DNA from: Amycolatopsis sp. MtRt-6
GTDB taxonomy: Bacteria > Actinomycetota > Actinomycetes > Mycobacteriales > Pseudonocardiaceae
Assembly (NCBI RefSeq): GCF_017308975.1
Contig: NZ_JADWPD010000029.1
Coordinates: 1-64,000 of the forward strand
Length of the DNA stretch: 64,000 nt
Direction: 5' to 3'
Every line of letters begins with the position of its first letter. The first letter of the stretch is position 1. Shown here piece by piece: positions 39,113-47,085 of the stretch. A program made the translations under genes and the position numbers. The notes below the pieces were generated by a model. The model was given only the letters and a program-made list of their open reading frames with translations. It searched no databases and had not been told where the DNA came from.

Positions 39113-39820
39113 GTGCCCGGATGGTCCCCGGAACCGGCGATTCCCGCACCGCCGCGCGGCCGGTTGCTGGTGGCCGACGACGAGGTGAGCATCGCCGCGA
39201 TCCTGTTCACCACGTTCCAGTTCCTCGGCTACGACGTCGTCACGGCCGGCACCGGCCGGGAGGCGCTGCGGGCCGCGGCCGCCGCCGCGCCGGACGTCGT
39301 GCTGCTCGACGTGATGCTGCCGGACTTCGACGGGTTCGAGGTCTACCGGCGGCTGCGCGCCGCCGACGTCACGGCGCCGGTCATGTTCCTCAGCGCCCGC
39401 CAGTCCACCGACGACAAGGTGCACGGGCTCACCCTGGGCGGCGACGACTACGTCGCCAAGCCGTTCGACATCAAGGAACTGGTCGCCCGGGTGGAGGTCC
39501 TGCTGCGCCGCAGCGCGCACCCGGCACCGTCCGGCGCCCGGCTGCAGGTCGGCAGGCTCGAGCTCGACCGCGCGACGCGCGAGGTGTGGAAGGACGGGAC
39601 GCCGGTCCAGCTGTCGGCGACGGAGTTCGACCTGCTGTGCCACCTCATGGCGAACCCCGGCAAGCCCGTGTCCAAGGCGGACATCCTGGCCGCGGTGTGG
39701 GGCCACGGCGCCCCCGGCGACTTCGGGGTCGTCGAAACCTACGTGTACTACCTGCGGCGCAAGCTCGGCCAGGAGCTGATCCGCACGGTGCGCAACTTCG
39801 GCTACCTGATCAGCGCCTGA
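39113..39820 (+). CDS. OmpR-type two-component response regulator
   Basis: 235 aa; GTG chosen because AAGGAGG (39098-39104) lies 8 nt upstream. Receiver domain with acidic pair D22-D23, phospho-acceptor D66 in L-L-D-V-M-L-P and the K-P-F signature. A winged-helix DNA-binding domain follows (L-S-A-T-E-F-D-L-L, V-E-T-Y-V-Y-Y-L-R-R-K-L). The matching sensor kinase is probably the one at 40796; two small-peptide genes on the opposite strand lie between them. Confidence 0.93.
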   Translation: MPGWSPEPAIPAPPRGRLLVADDEVSIAAILFTTFQFLGYDVVTAGTGREALRAAAAAAPDVVLLDVMLPDFDGFEVYRRLRAADVTAPVMFLSARQSTDDKVHGLTLGGDDYVAKPFDIKELVARVEVLLRRSAHPAPSGARLQVGRLELDRATREVWKDGTPVQLSATEFDLLCHLMANPGKPVSKADILAAVWGHGAPGDFGVVETYVYYLRRKLGQELIRTVRNFGYLISA

Positions 39821-39833
39821 ACCGGAGAACGAA

Positions 39834-39862
39834 GACGGGCCCGGCGTCACACCGGGCCCGTC
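39834..39862. terminator. Bidirectional hairpin terminator
   Basis: A perfect 11-bp stem, GACGGGCCCGG pairing with CCGGGCCCGTC, with a 7-nt loop. It lies between the convergent response-regulator stop (39820) and the stop of small-peptide gene 3 (39881). No long T-tract. Confidence 0.8.
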
Positions 39863-39880
39863 CGTTCGCGCCGGTACCGG

Positions 39881-40153
39881 TCAGAACCGGCCGTCGCGCA
39901 GTGCCACGAGGTCGTCGCCCGACAGCACGGACGCCTGGCCGGGGACGGCCGGGGCCTCGCCCTCGGCGAACGAACCGCCGTTGTGGTGGGCCCGGTAGTA
40001 GTCGACCCCCTTCTGCACCGCCCAGTTGGCGATGAAGGCGGCACCGGCACCGTTGAAGGCGGCCCAGAAGCAGGACACCGGCGCGGCGCCGACCACCATC
40101 TCCAGCGGCTGGAGGGAGTCACCGACGTTGACGAAGGACTCGACCGAGTTCAT
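39881..40153 (-). CDS. Small Cys-motif peptide, family member 3
   Basis: 90 aa, GGAG 7 nt before the ATG. Leader N-S-V-E-S-F, motif L-Q-P-L-E-M (14-19), Cys28 (P-V-S-C-F-W) exactly 12 residues after the Pro. A Gly/Ala hydrophobic stretch (30-45) that could span a membrane follows, then D-Y-Y-R-A-H-H-N-G-G, an acidic/Pro spacer and the tail S-G-D-D-L-V-A-L-R-D-G-R-F. It is downstream of and parallel to member 4 (85-bp gap with a small hairpin), so the two are probably one transcript. No homologous function recognised. Confidence 0.8.
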   Translation of the reverse strand: MNSVESFVNVGDSLQPLEMVVGAAPVSCFWAAFNGAGAAFIANWAVQKGVDYYRAHHNGGSFAEGEAPAVPGQASVLSGDDLVALRDGRF

Positions 40154-40238
40154 TGCGTTCTCCACATTCTTCGATGATTGACAATCGGCTCGGAACCACG
40201 GGGTTTCGCCCGTGTTCCCATTCCTGCCCGGGAACCGG

Positions 40239-40505
40239 TCAGAACCGCGCGGCGAGCAGGTCGAGCAGCTCGTCGCTCGAGGACTCGCCGGCCCCGGCCG
40301 GTCCGCCGACGGCGGGGACGAAGTGGCCGCCGCCGTGGCGCGCGACGTACCAGTCGACCGCCTTGTCGATGGCGTAGTTCACGCCGATGCCGACGAAGGC
40401 GCCGGCGAAGACGGCGGGCGTGCAGACGACCGCCATCGCCGGGGTCAGCACCTCCAGCGGCTCGGGCGAGCCGCCGGAGTTGGCGAAGGACTCGATCTGG
40501 GTCAT
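40239..40505 (-). CDS. Small Cys-motif peptide, family member 4
   Basis: 88 aa, AAGGTGA before the ATG. Very similar to member 3: T-Q-I-E-S-F-A, P-E-P-L-E-V (14-19), Cys28 at the same place, hydrophobic Gly/Ala segment (A-G-A-F-V-G-I-G-V-N-Y), D-W-Y-V-A-R-H-G-G-G-H-F, Gly-rich spacer, tail S-D-E-L-L-D-L-L-A-A-R-F. First gene of the 4-3 pair and divergent from the sensor kinase at 40796. The two peptide genes sit between a response regulator and its likely kinase, suggesting linked regulation. Confidence 0.8.
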   Translation of the reverse strand: MTQIESFANSGGSPEPLEVLTPAMAVVCTPAVFAGAFVGIGVNYAIDKAVDWYVARHGGGHFVPAVGGPAGAGESSSDELLDLLAARF

Positions 40506-40795
40506 TCGATTCACCTTACGTTCTGCCGAAAGGGGCTTTGTTCGGGGAAGCAGCCGAGCTCCTCGCCTGCTCGACAACGCGACACTATCCCGCCGGCGGG
40601 AAACGTCACATCCACCGGAATACCTATTCGCATTCGTCGACATTCCGAACAAACGGCAACCGATTCCACGAAAACACGAAGCGCGGCACGGTGTTCGGTG
40701 TTCCGCGGAAGAACATCCGCGCATCGCGGAGTGGTTCACCCGGTCGGCCGAACGTCTACACTGGACACACTTTGTCCTGGACGGAAAGGCCCGCC

Positions 40796-42214
40796 GTGAC
40801 GACTGCCGAGCGGCCGCCGAGGTCACTGCGCACCAAGCTGGTGGTGACCGTGCTGACCGCGACGTCGATCGGGCTGGCCGCCGCGCTGGTGATCACGATC
40901 GTCGGCGTGCACTCGTTCATGCGGTCCCGCCTGGAGAAGCAGGTGACCGAGTACCTGACCGGGCTTTCCGAGTACCTGGCGATCCCGCCCGAAGCCCGCA
41001 AGCTGGCCCCGCGGCCGGCGCAGCGCGGCGTGTGCGCGGCCATGATCGTCACATCGTCCGGGCAGCTCGAACAGTACTGGGGCGCGCAGCCGGCCAAGGT
41101 GCCCACCCCGCCGGCCGGCCTCCTGCGTTCCATGGCCGCCGACGGCGCCATCGTCCCGCTGCCCGGCTCGACGTTCCTCGGGATGGCCCGGCAGCTGCCG
41201 GACGGCAGCTACGTCGTCGGCGCGGTGTCCTCTGAGGACTACGACCAGATCGCGCGCCGGATCGTGTTCGCCGGCTGCCTGGTCGCGCTGATCGTGCTGA
41301 CCGTGCTCGCCCTCGTCCTGCTCCAGCTGAGCAAGAGGTGGCTGCGGCCACTGGAGTCCGTCGTCGGCACGGCCCGGTCGATCGCCGACGGAGACCTGTC
41401 GCAACGCGCCGAAGTCGCCGACTCGACGTTCGAGGCCTACAGCCTCACCCGGTCGTTCAACACCATGGTGTCCCGGCTGCAGGATTCGTTCGACCTGCGC
41501 GAGTGCGCCGAGCTGCGGTTGCGCCGGTTCGTCGCGGCGGCCGGGCACGAGCTGCGCACCCCGCTGTCGGCGATCTCCGGCTACGCGCAGCTGGCCCAGC
41601 TCGGCGCGCTGGACGAGCCGGAGAAGTTCCACGCCGCCATGCGCCGCGTGGGCGGGGAAACGAAGCGGATGACCGCGCTCATCGACGAGCTGCTGCTGCT
41701 CGCGGAACTCGACCGGGGCCGCCCGTCCGAGGCGGAACCGGTCGACCTCGGCCCCCTGTGCGTCGACGCGGTGCACGACGCGCAGGCGGCCGCCCCCGAG
41801 TGGGAGCTGCGGCACGACATCGACCCCCGCCGCGAGTACCCCGTCGTCGGCGACGCGTTCCGGCTGCGCCAGATCGTGACGAACCTGCTCGCCAACATCA
41901 GGGCCCACACGCCGAAGGGCACCAAGGCGCAGGTGTGGCTGTCCACGACGGGCACGGAGCACGTGATCGACATCCTCGACGACGGCCCCGGCATCGACCC
42001 CGCCCTGCACGAGCGGGTCTTCGAGCCGTTCTTCCGCGCCGGCCCCCAGCGCACGCCGGGCAGCGGGCTCGGCCTGAGCATCGTGGCCGAGCTGGTGCAC
42101 CACCACGACGGCACGATCCGCGTGCTGCCCACCGACACCGGCTGCTGGATCCGGGTCAGCCTCCCGGCGATGGCGATGACCGAGCTCCCCGCCGGCGCCG
42201 ATTCGCCGGTTTAG
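40796..42214 (+). CDS. Membrane sensor histidine kinase (HAMP type)
   Basis: 472 aa, GTG with GGAAAGG upstream. TM1 is at ~14-36, an extracytoplasmic sensor at ~40-150, TM2 at 156-178 and a HAMP region at ~180-232. His251 lies in A-A-G-H-E-L-R-T-P, and the ATPase domain has N-L-L-A-N-I-R-A-H, D-D-G-P-G-I and S-G-L-G-L-S. It probably pairs with the response regulator at 39113. The stimulus is unknown; neighbouring small-peptide genes make a peptide or envelope signal plausible (inference). Confidence 0.92.
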   Translation: MTTAERPPRSLRTKLVVTVLTATSIGLAAALVITIVGVHSFMRSRLEKQVTEYLTGLSEYLAIPPEARKLAPRPAQRGVCAAMIVTSSGQLEQYWGAQPAKVPTPPAGLLRSMAADGAIVPLPGSTFLGMARQLPDGSYVVGAVSSEDYDQIARRIVFAGCLVALIVLTVLALVLLQLSKRWLRPLESVVGTARSIADGDLSQRAEVADSTFEAYSLTRSFNTMVSRLQDSFDLRECAELRLRRFVAAAGHELRTPLSAISGYAQLAQLGALDEPEKFHAAMRRVGGETKRMTALIDELLLLAELDRGRPSEAEPVDLGPLCVDAVHDAQAAAPEWELRHDIDPRREYPVVGDAFRLRQIVTNLLANIRAHTPKGTKAQVWLSTTGTEHVIDILDDGPGIDPALHERVFEPFFRAGPQRTPGSGLGLSIVAELVHHHDGTIRVLPTDTGCWIRVSLPAMAMTELPAGADSPV

Positions 42215-42279
42215 GTCTCGTTGGTCGCGGCAGACCGGCACGCCGGCCGGCCGTTCGGTACGTGCGCGGGCGGGGCGGC

Positions 42280-43752
42280 TCAGGAAGCCGTCCGGAGCTG
42301 GGTCAGCAGCCTGCTGAGCTGCTCGCCCAGCCGGCGCGTGGCGGCGAAGTGCGCGGCGGCGAGGGGGTCCGGTAGCACCTCGCGGGCCGGCAGGCGGACG
42401 TCCGGGCGGTCGCACAGGCACCCCAGGCGACCCAGCCCGCGCCAGGCCATGAGTGCCGCGCCCACCGCCGGGGCCTCGTCCGTGCCGACGACCTCCAGGG
42501 GCACGTCGAGCGCGGCCGCCAGCAGCGAGGCCCACAACGGCGACCGCAGGGCCGAGCCGGCCGCGCGCACCCGGGTGATGGCTCCCGGCCCGAACGCGGC
42601 GCGCACCGTCGCCAGCTCGCGGGCGACCCCCTCCGCCATCGCCCGGGTCATCGCCGCCCTGCCGTGCTCGACCCGCAGGCCGACCAGGGCGGCCTGGAAG
42701 TCCGGGTTGCCCCACGACGTCGCGTCGGCCGCCGGCTGCGGGATCCCGATCAGGCCCTCCGCGCCGATCGGCACCAGCTCGGCTTCGGCCAGCAGGTCGT
42801 CGATGTCGACGCCGCCGAAGGACTCCGCCGCCCAGCGCGCCACCGCGTCCCCGTTGCTGAACGTCCCCCGCGAGATCCACAGCCCGTCGGCGAACGCGTG
42901 GCACGACACCAGCTCCGACTCCGGCACCACCGGCCGGTCCTCGAGCACGCACAGGTCCGCCGCGGCCCCCATCGACAGCGCGGCGCACCCGCGGTCCATC
43001 GCCCCGACGCCGAGCTGCGCGGTGGCCGCCCCGGACGCGCCGACGGCCACCGGGGTCCCGGGCGGCAGGCCGAGCAGCTCGCCCGCCGCGGCCGTCAGCC
43101 GCAGCACCGTGGTGACCTCCACCAGGTCCGGCAGCTGCTCGCGGCGCACGCCCGCCACGTCCAGCGCCGGCTGCGCCCAGTCCAGGGTGGCCGACTCGAC
43201 CCACCCGGCGGCCGACGACGTCGAAACGTCGGTCACCAGCCGGCCGGTGAGGCGCGACAGCAGGAAGCCCTTCAGCCCGGCCCAGTGCGCCGCGTGCCCG
43301 AACAGCCCGGGGTCGTGCCCGGCGAGCCAGGCCAGCTTGACCACCGGGGACGCCGGGGTCAGCGGCACCCCGGTCAGGCGGTGCAGGGCGCTCCCCTGTT
43401 CGGCGACGAGCCGGCGCGTGGTGCCGACGGAACGGCCGTCGGTGGCGGTGAGCACCGGCGTGAGCGGCAGGTGCGCGGCGTCCAGGGCCAGCAGGGTGGG
43501 CAGGCGGGACGTCAGCGACAGCCCGCGCACGCGGTTGCCGAAGACCTCGCAGATCCCGGCCGCCTCGCGGACCGCCGAGGCCAGGGTGTCCAGCACCAGC
43601 CAGGGGTCCTGCACCGGGTCGACCGGGTGGTGCGTGGTCCGCGGCAGCGGCCACGCGACGGTTTCCCGCAGGTCCAGGTCCTCGCCGAGGACGGCGACGG
43701 TGATCACCGCCGTCCCGATCTCGACCCCCAGGACCACATCCGGCCGCGTCAT
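42280..43752 (-). CDS. FGGY-family carbohydrate kinase
   Basis: 490 aa. N-terminal phosphate loop L-G-V-E-I-G-T-A-V, gluconokinase/xylulokinase-like core (for example L-S-M-G-A-A-A-D, and C-terminal R-A-A-G-S-A-L-R-S-P). FGGY kinases phosphorylate sugars or polyols with ATP; the exact sugar cannot be read. The aldo-keto reductase gene is 20 bp upstream on the same strand, so the two may form a small carbohydrate module unrelated to the metallophore. Confidence 0.85.
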   Translation of the reverse strand: MTRPDVVLGVEIGTAVITVAVLGEDLDLRETVAWPLPRTTHHPVDPVQDPWLVLDTLASAVREAAGICEVFGNRVRGLSLTSRLPTLLALDAAHLPLTPVLTATDGRSVGTTRRLVAEQGSALHRLTGVPLTPASPVVKLAWLAGHDPGLFGHAAHWAGLKGFLLSRLTGRLVTDVSTSSAAGWVESATLDWAQPALDVAGVRREQLPDLVEVTTVLRLTAAAGELLGLPPGTPVAVGASGAATAQLGVGAMDRGCAALSMGAAADLCVLEDRPVVPESELVSCHAFADGLWISRGTFSNGDAVARWAAESFGGVDIDDLLAEAELVPIGAEGLIGIPQPAADATSWGNPDFQAALVGLRVEHGRAAMTRAMAEGVARELATVRAAFGPGAITRVRAAGSALRSPLWASLLAAALDVPLEVVGTDEAPAVGAALMAWRGLGRLGCLCDRPDVRLPAREVLPDPLAAAHFAATRRLGEQLSRLLTQLRTAS

Positions 43753-43772
43753 CGTCCCCCCGGCCTTTCCGT

Positions 43773-44765
43773 TCAGGCGGCTTCGAGACAACGCAGGTGC
43801 TCGTCACTCAGGACCAGCTCGCCGGCACCGAGGCACTCGGCGAGCTGCGCTTCGGAGCTCACGCCGATCACCGGCTCGACGGCGGGGGTGCCGGCGAGCA
43901 TCCAGGCCAGCACCACCTGGTTCGCCGACGCCCCGAGGTCGCCCGCCACCTTCCGCAGCGCGGCGAGCCGCGGCTCGGTGCCGGGGTGGTCGTAGTGCGG
44001 CCAGAACGCGCGGTCGGTCCGGGTGTAGGCACCGGACAGCAGCGGCGAATACCCCTGGACGCTCAACCCGGTTTCGCGCGCGTACGCGGCCATTTCCGGG
44101 GTCAGCAGCTGCTGGGGACCGAACGGCGCTCCCGGGAAGGGCTGCAGGTAGCTGTGCCGCTGCTGGAGCCACGTGATCCGGGTGCCCGCGCTCCGCAGGG
44201 AAGCGAGATCCTGGTTGCTCAGCCCGATTTCGCGGACCTTGCCCGCCTCGACCAGCTCCTCGAACGCGCCGAGCGTGTCCGCCAGCGGGACCGCCGGGTC
44301 CATGAGGTGGGCGAAGCAGACGTCGACGTGGTCGGTGCCCAGGCGGCGCAGGCTGTCCTCGACCGCGGACCGGACCGCTGCCGGCGCCAGCCCTTCGAAG
44401 TCCATCAGGGCGCCACCGGGCACCGGGCGGCCCCCGACCTTGGTGGCGAGCCGGATCCGGTCGCGGCCGCCGCGCGCGCGGAGCCAGGCCCCGATCGTGA
44501 GCTCGCTTTCGTCGCCGGTGCCGTCCCAGCTGGCGTAGCAGTTCGCCGTGTCTAAGGCCCGCCCACCCCGCTCGGTGAAGACGTCCAGGATCCGGAACGC
44601 CGCGGCGCGGGCGGTCGCCGTCCCGAAGTTCATGGTTCCGAGGCAGATCACGGCACCGTCCAATCCGAGCGTTCTCGCGCCTGACCCGAGTTTGACACGG
44701 GTGTTCCGGCGTCGAAATCCGCACAACGCGGAACCGGATTCCGCGCGCCGCGCGTTCGTGGCCAC
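43773..44765 (-). CDS. Aldo-keto reductase
   Basis: About 330 aa. Classic features: G-T-M-N-F-G, D-T-A-N-C-Y (catalytic Asp/Tyr region), K-V-G (catalytic Lys), a His in C-F-A-H-L-M, and I-G-L-S-N-Q. NADPH-dependent reduction of carbonyls or sugars. The start is uncertain: the family normally begins ~15 residues before G-T-M-N-F-G, and the best in-frame codon is the GTG at 44765, which gives a longer N-terminus and no good ribosome site. Forms a pair with the FGGY kinase. Confidence 0.85.
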   Translation of the reverse strand: MATNARRAESGSALCGFRRRNTRVKLGSGARTLGLDGAVICLGTMNFGTATARAAAFRILDVFTERGGRALDTANCYASWDGTGDESELTIGAWLRARGGRDRIRLATKVGGRPVPGGALMDFEGLAPAAVRSAVEDSLRRLGTDHVDVCFAHLMDPAVPLADTLGAFEELVEAGKVREIGLSNQDLASLRSAGTRITWLQQRHSYLQPFPGAPFGPQQLLTPEMAAYARETGLSVQGYSPLLSGAYTRTDRAFWPHYDHPGTEPRLAALRKVAGDLGASANQVVLAWMLAGTPAVEPVIGVSSEAQLAECLGAGELVLSDEHLRCLEAA

Positions 44766-44872
44766 CTGACGAGGGAAAACCCGAATCTGAGGAAACTTTG
44801 AGCTACCTACCCACCCGATCTGGTGAAGATGTCACGGGGTCAGGCCGAAACGACGACAAGGGTGAGGGCCGG

Positions 44873-45952
44873 ATGAGTGTGAACAAGACGATTTCCCCGG
44901 TGACCGCTGGGCCGTTCGCCGCGCCGGCGGTGAGCCACGGAACAGACGTGCAGACGCCCCGCAAAACCGTGGTGCGGCACGTGCTCCCGCTGTTTTCGGA
45001 CGTGCTGTCGGACGGCTTCGTCCTCGACGTGCTGGCGGCCCGCCGGGTCGGCCACGCGTGGGCCGAGTCCGGGCGCGGCCTCGAACGGCTGCTGGAGGCG
45101 GTGCAGAAGCTCACCGCCGACCTGGTGGACAAGGCGCTGAACCGGCCGGACCTGCGCGACAGCGGCACCCGCTGCCTCGCGGCCCAGCGGATCAGCGAGC
45201 TCGGCAACCGGATCCTGGTCGAGCTGACCCGCGGCTTCGCCGAGGCCGGCACGACCGCGCCGGACCAGGAGGAGCCCACCCGGCGCAAGCAGGCGGAGCT
45301 CCTGCTGAGCGGCGCGGTGGCCCCGGCGGCGGACCGGACCTACGCCGTCGTCGCGGTGGCCACCGCCGAGCTGGACCCGGCCGTGGTGGACGAGGCGTTC
45401 CGCACCCACGCGGGCGAGGACACCCTGACCCTGCTGGCCGACGGCGGCGGGCACGTCCTGCTGCCCGCGCGGGACAAGGCGGACGCCGTCCAGCGCACCG
45501 GCAAGGTGCTGGACGCGCTGGGCGGGACCGCCCGCGCCGCACTGGTGTGGCCCGGGAGCCGCAGCGTGTCCGCGTGCCGGTCGGTGGCGGACGACATCCT
45601 CGCCGAGGCGACGTCGCTGGAGTTCGCGCCCGCGGTGCACGTCCTCGACGACGTGCTGCTCGAGTTCGCCGCCGCGCACGAACCGGTGGTGTCCAACGCC
45701 CTGCTGAAGGTGATCCAGCCGCTGCTGGCCCAGCCGGTGCTGTGGGAGACGCTGCAGGTCCTGCTGGCCGAGGACGGCAACCGGGGCAAGGCGGCGGAAC
45801 GGCTGATCGTGCACCGCAGCACCGTGGACTATCGGCTGCAGCGCATCGGCCAGCTCACCGGGCACTCGCCGTGCACGGTCCGCGGGCTGCGCCTGCTGGC
45901 CACCGCTTCGGCCATGCACCGCCTGGCCGAGCTCCGCCGCTCCGCCGCGTAG
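44873..45952 (+). CDS. PucR/CdaR-type transcription regulator (3 of 4)
   Basis: 359 aa. C-terminal HTH D-G-N-R-G-K-A-A-E-R-L-I-V-H-R-S-T-V-D-Y-R then R-I-G-Q-L-T-G; central domain starting Y-A-V-V-A-V; helical N-terminus. Paralogue of the regulators at 36224, 37817 and 49303. It ends 12 bp before the SbnB gene on the same strand, so it may be co-transcribed with it and control diaminopropionate supply. Confidence 0.87.
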   Translation: MSVNKTISPVTAGPFAAPAVSHGTDVQTPRKTVVRHVLPLFSDVLSDGFVLDVLAARRVGHAWAESGRGLERLLEAVQKLTADLVDKALNRPDLRDSGTRCLAAQRISELGNRILVELTRGFAEAGTTAPDQEEPTRRKQAELLLSGAVAPAADRTYAVVAVATAELDPAVVDEAFRTHAGEDTLTLLADGGGHVLLPARDKADAVQRTGKVLDALGGTARAALVWPGSRSVSACRSVADDILAEATSLEFAPAVHVLDDVLLEFAAAHEPVVSNALLKVIQPLLAQPVLWETLQVLLAEDGNRGKAAERLIVHRSTVDYRLQRIGQLTGHSPCTVRGLRLLATASAMHRLAELRRSAA

Positions 45953-45964
45953 AAGGGACCGGTC

Positions 45965-46999
45965 GTGTCAGGAACGCCCTCGATCCCGCCGTTCACCGTC
46001 GTCACCGGCACCGAGGTGCGCCGGGTGCTCGACGGCGACGAGCGGACGGTCACCGCCGTCGTCGAGCGGGCCTACCGCACGCACGGCGCCGGCGACACGG
46101 TGAACCCGCCGTCCTACTTCCTGCGGTTCCCGGACCGGGCGGCCGACCGCATCATCGCGCTGCCCGCGTCGCTCGGCGGTGAGTCCGCTGTGGACGGTCT
46201 CAAGTGGATCGCCAGCTTCCCGGGCAACGTCGGGGCCGGTATCCCGCGGGCCTCCGCCGTGCTGATCCTCAACGACCGGCACACCGGCTACCCCTTCGCG
46301 GTCATGGAGGCTTCGATCGTCAGCGCGTCGCGGACGGCGGCGTCGGCCGCGCTGGCCGCGGACTGGCTGACCCGCGACCGCGGCCGGCCGGCGCGGGTCG
46401 GTTTCTTCGGCACCGGGCTGATCGCCCGGTACATCCACACCTACCTCGCCACGAACGGCTGGGAATTCGGCGAAATCGGGCTGCACGACCTTTCGGCGTC
46501 GTCGGCCGACGGTTTCGCGGGCTACCTCGCCCGGACCGGCACGGCGGCGAAGGTGGTCCGGCACGCGCACGCCGAGGCGCTGATCAAGGCGTCGGACCTG
46601 GTCGTGTTCGCCACCGTGGCGGGGGTTCCGCACGTGACGGACCCGGCGTGGTTCGCGCACAACCCCGTCGTCCTGCACGTTTCCCTGCGCGATCTGGCGC
46701 CGGAGATCGTGCTCGCCTCGGCCAACATCGTCGACGACGTCGAGCACTGCCTGAAGGCGGACACCTCCGTCCACCTGGCCGAGCAGCGGACCGGAAACCG
46801 CGATTTCCTGCACGGTACGCTGTTCGACGTCATGACGGGCGCGGTGGAGCTGCCCGCGGACCGGCCGGTGGTGTTCTCGCCGTTCGGGCTGGGCATCCTG
46901 GATCTGGCCGTGGGCAAGCACGTGCACGACCGGCTCGCCGCGGGAGCGGCGCTGACGCCGGTTCCCGGTTTCTTCGCCGACGTGTCCCGCTACGGCTGA
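45965..46999 (+). CDS. sbnB: SbnB-type dehydrogenase for 2,3-diaminopropionate
   Basis: 344 aa, GTG with AAGGGA upstream. Ornithine-cyclodeaminase/mu-crystallin fold: an NAD-binding G-F-F-G-T-G-L-I-A-R-Y, a catalytic-region K-W-I-A-S-F-P-G-N, and the N-terminal N-P-P-S-Y-F-L-R-F typical of SbnB. SbnB oxidises N-(2-amino-2-carboxyethyl)-glutamate with NAD+, giving L-2,3-diaminopropionate and 2-oxoglutarate. The partner SbnA-like enzyme is 37 kb away at 7735. Diaminopropionate would suit one of the NRPS lines here or an EDDS-like zincophore. Confidence 0.88.
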   Translation: MSGTPSIPPFTVVTGTEVRRVLDGDERTVTAVVERAYRTHGAGDTVNPPSYFLRFPDRAADRIIALPASLGGESAVDGLKWIASFPGNVGAGIPRASAVLILNDRHTGYPFAVMEASIVSASRTAASAALAADWLTRDRGRPARVGFFGTGLIARYIHTYLATNGWEFGEIGLHDLSASSADGFAGYLARTGTAAKVVRHAHAEALIKASDLVVFATVAGVPHVTDPAWFAHNPVVLHVSLRDLAPEIVLASANIVDDVEHCLKADTSVHLAEQRTGNRDFLHGTLFDVMTGAVELPADRPVVFSPFGLGILDLAVGKHVHDRLAAGAALTPVPGFFADVSRYG

Positions 47000-47085
47000 A
47001 TTTCGCCGAGCTCTTTTGAGAAAAGCGCGGAATTTGCCCGCAACAATCGCACAAAAGAAGACAAAACACCCGCTGGTCCGGTTGC

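Noticed and set aside
42280..44765. FGGY kinase and aldo-keto reductase as part of the metallophore or peptide systems
   Set aside because: Nothing in sequence or spacing ties them to either; they read as a separate carbohydrate module.
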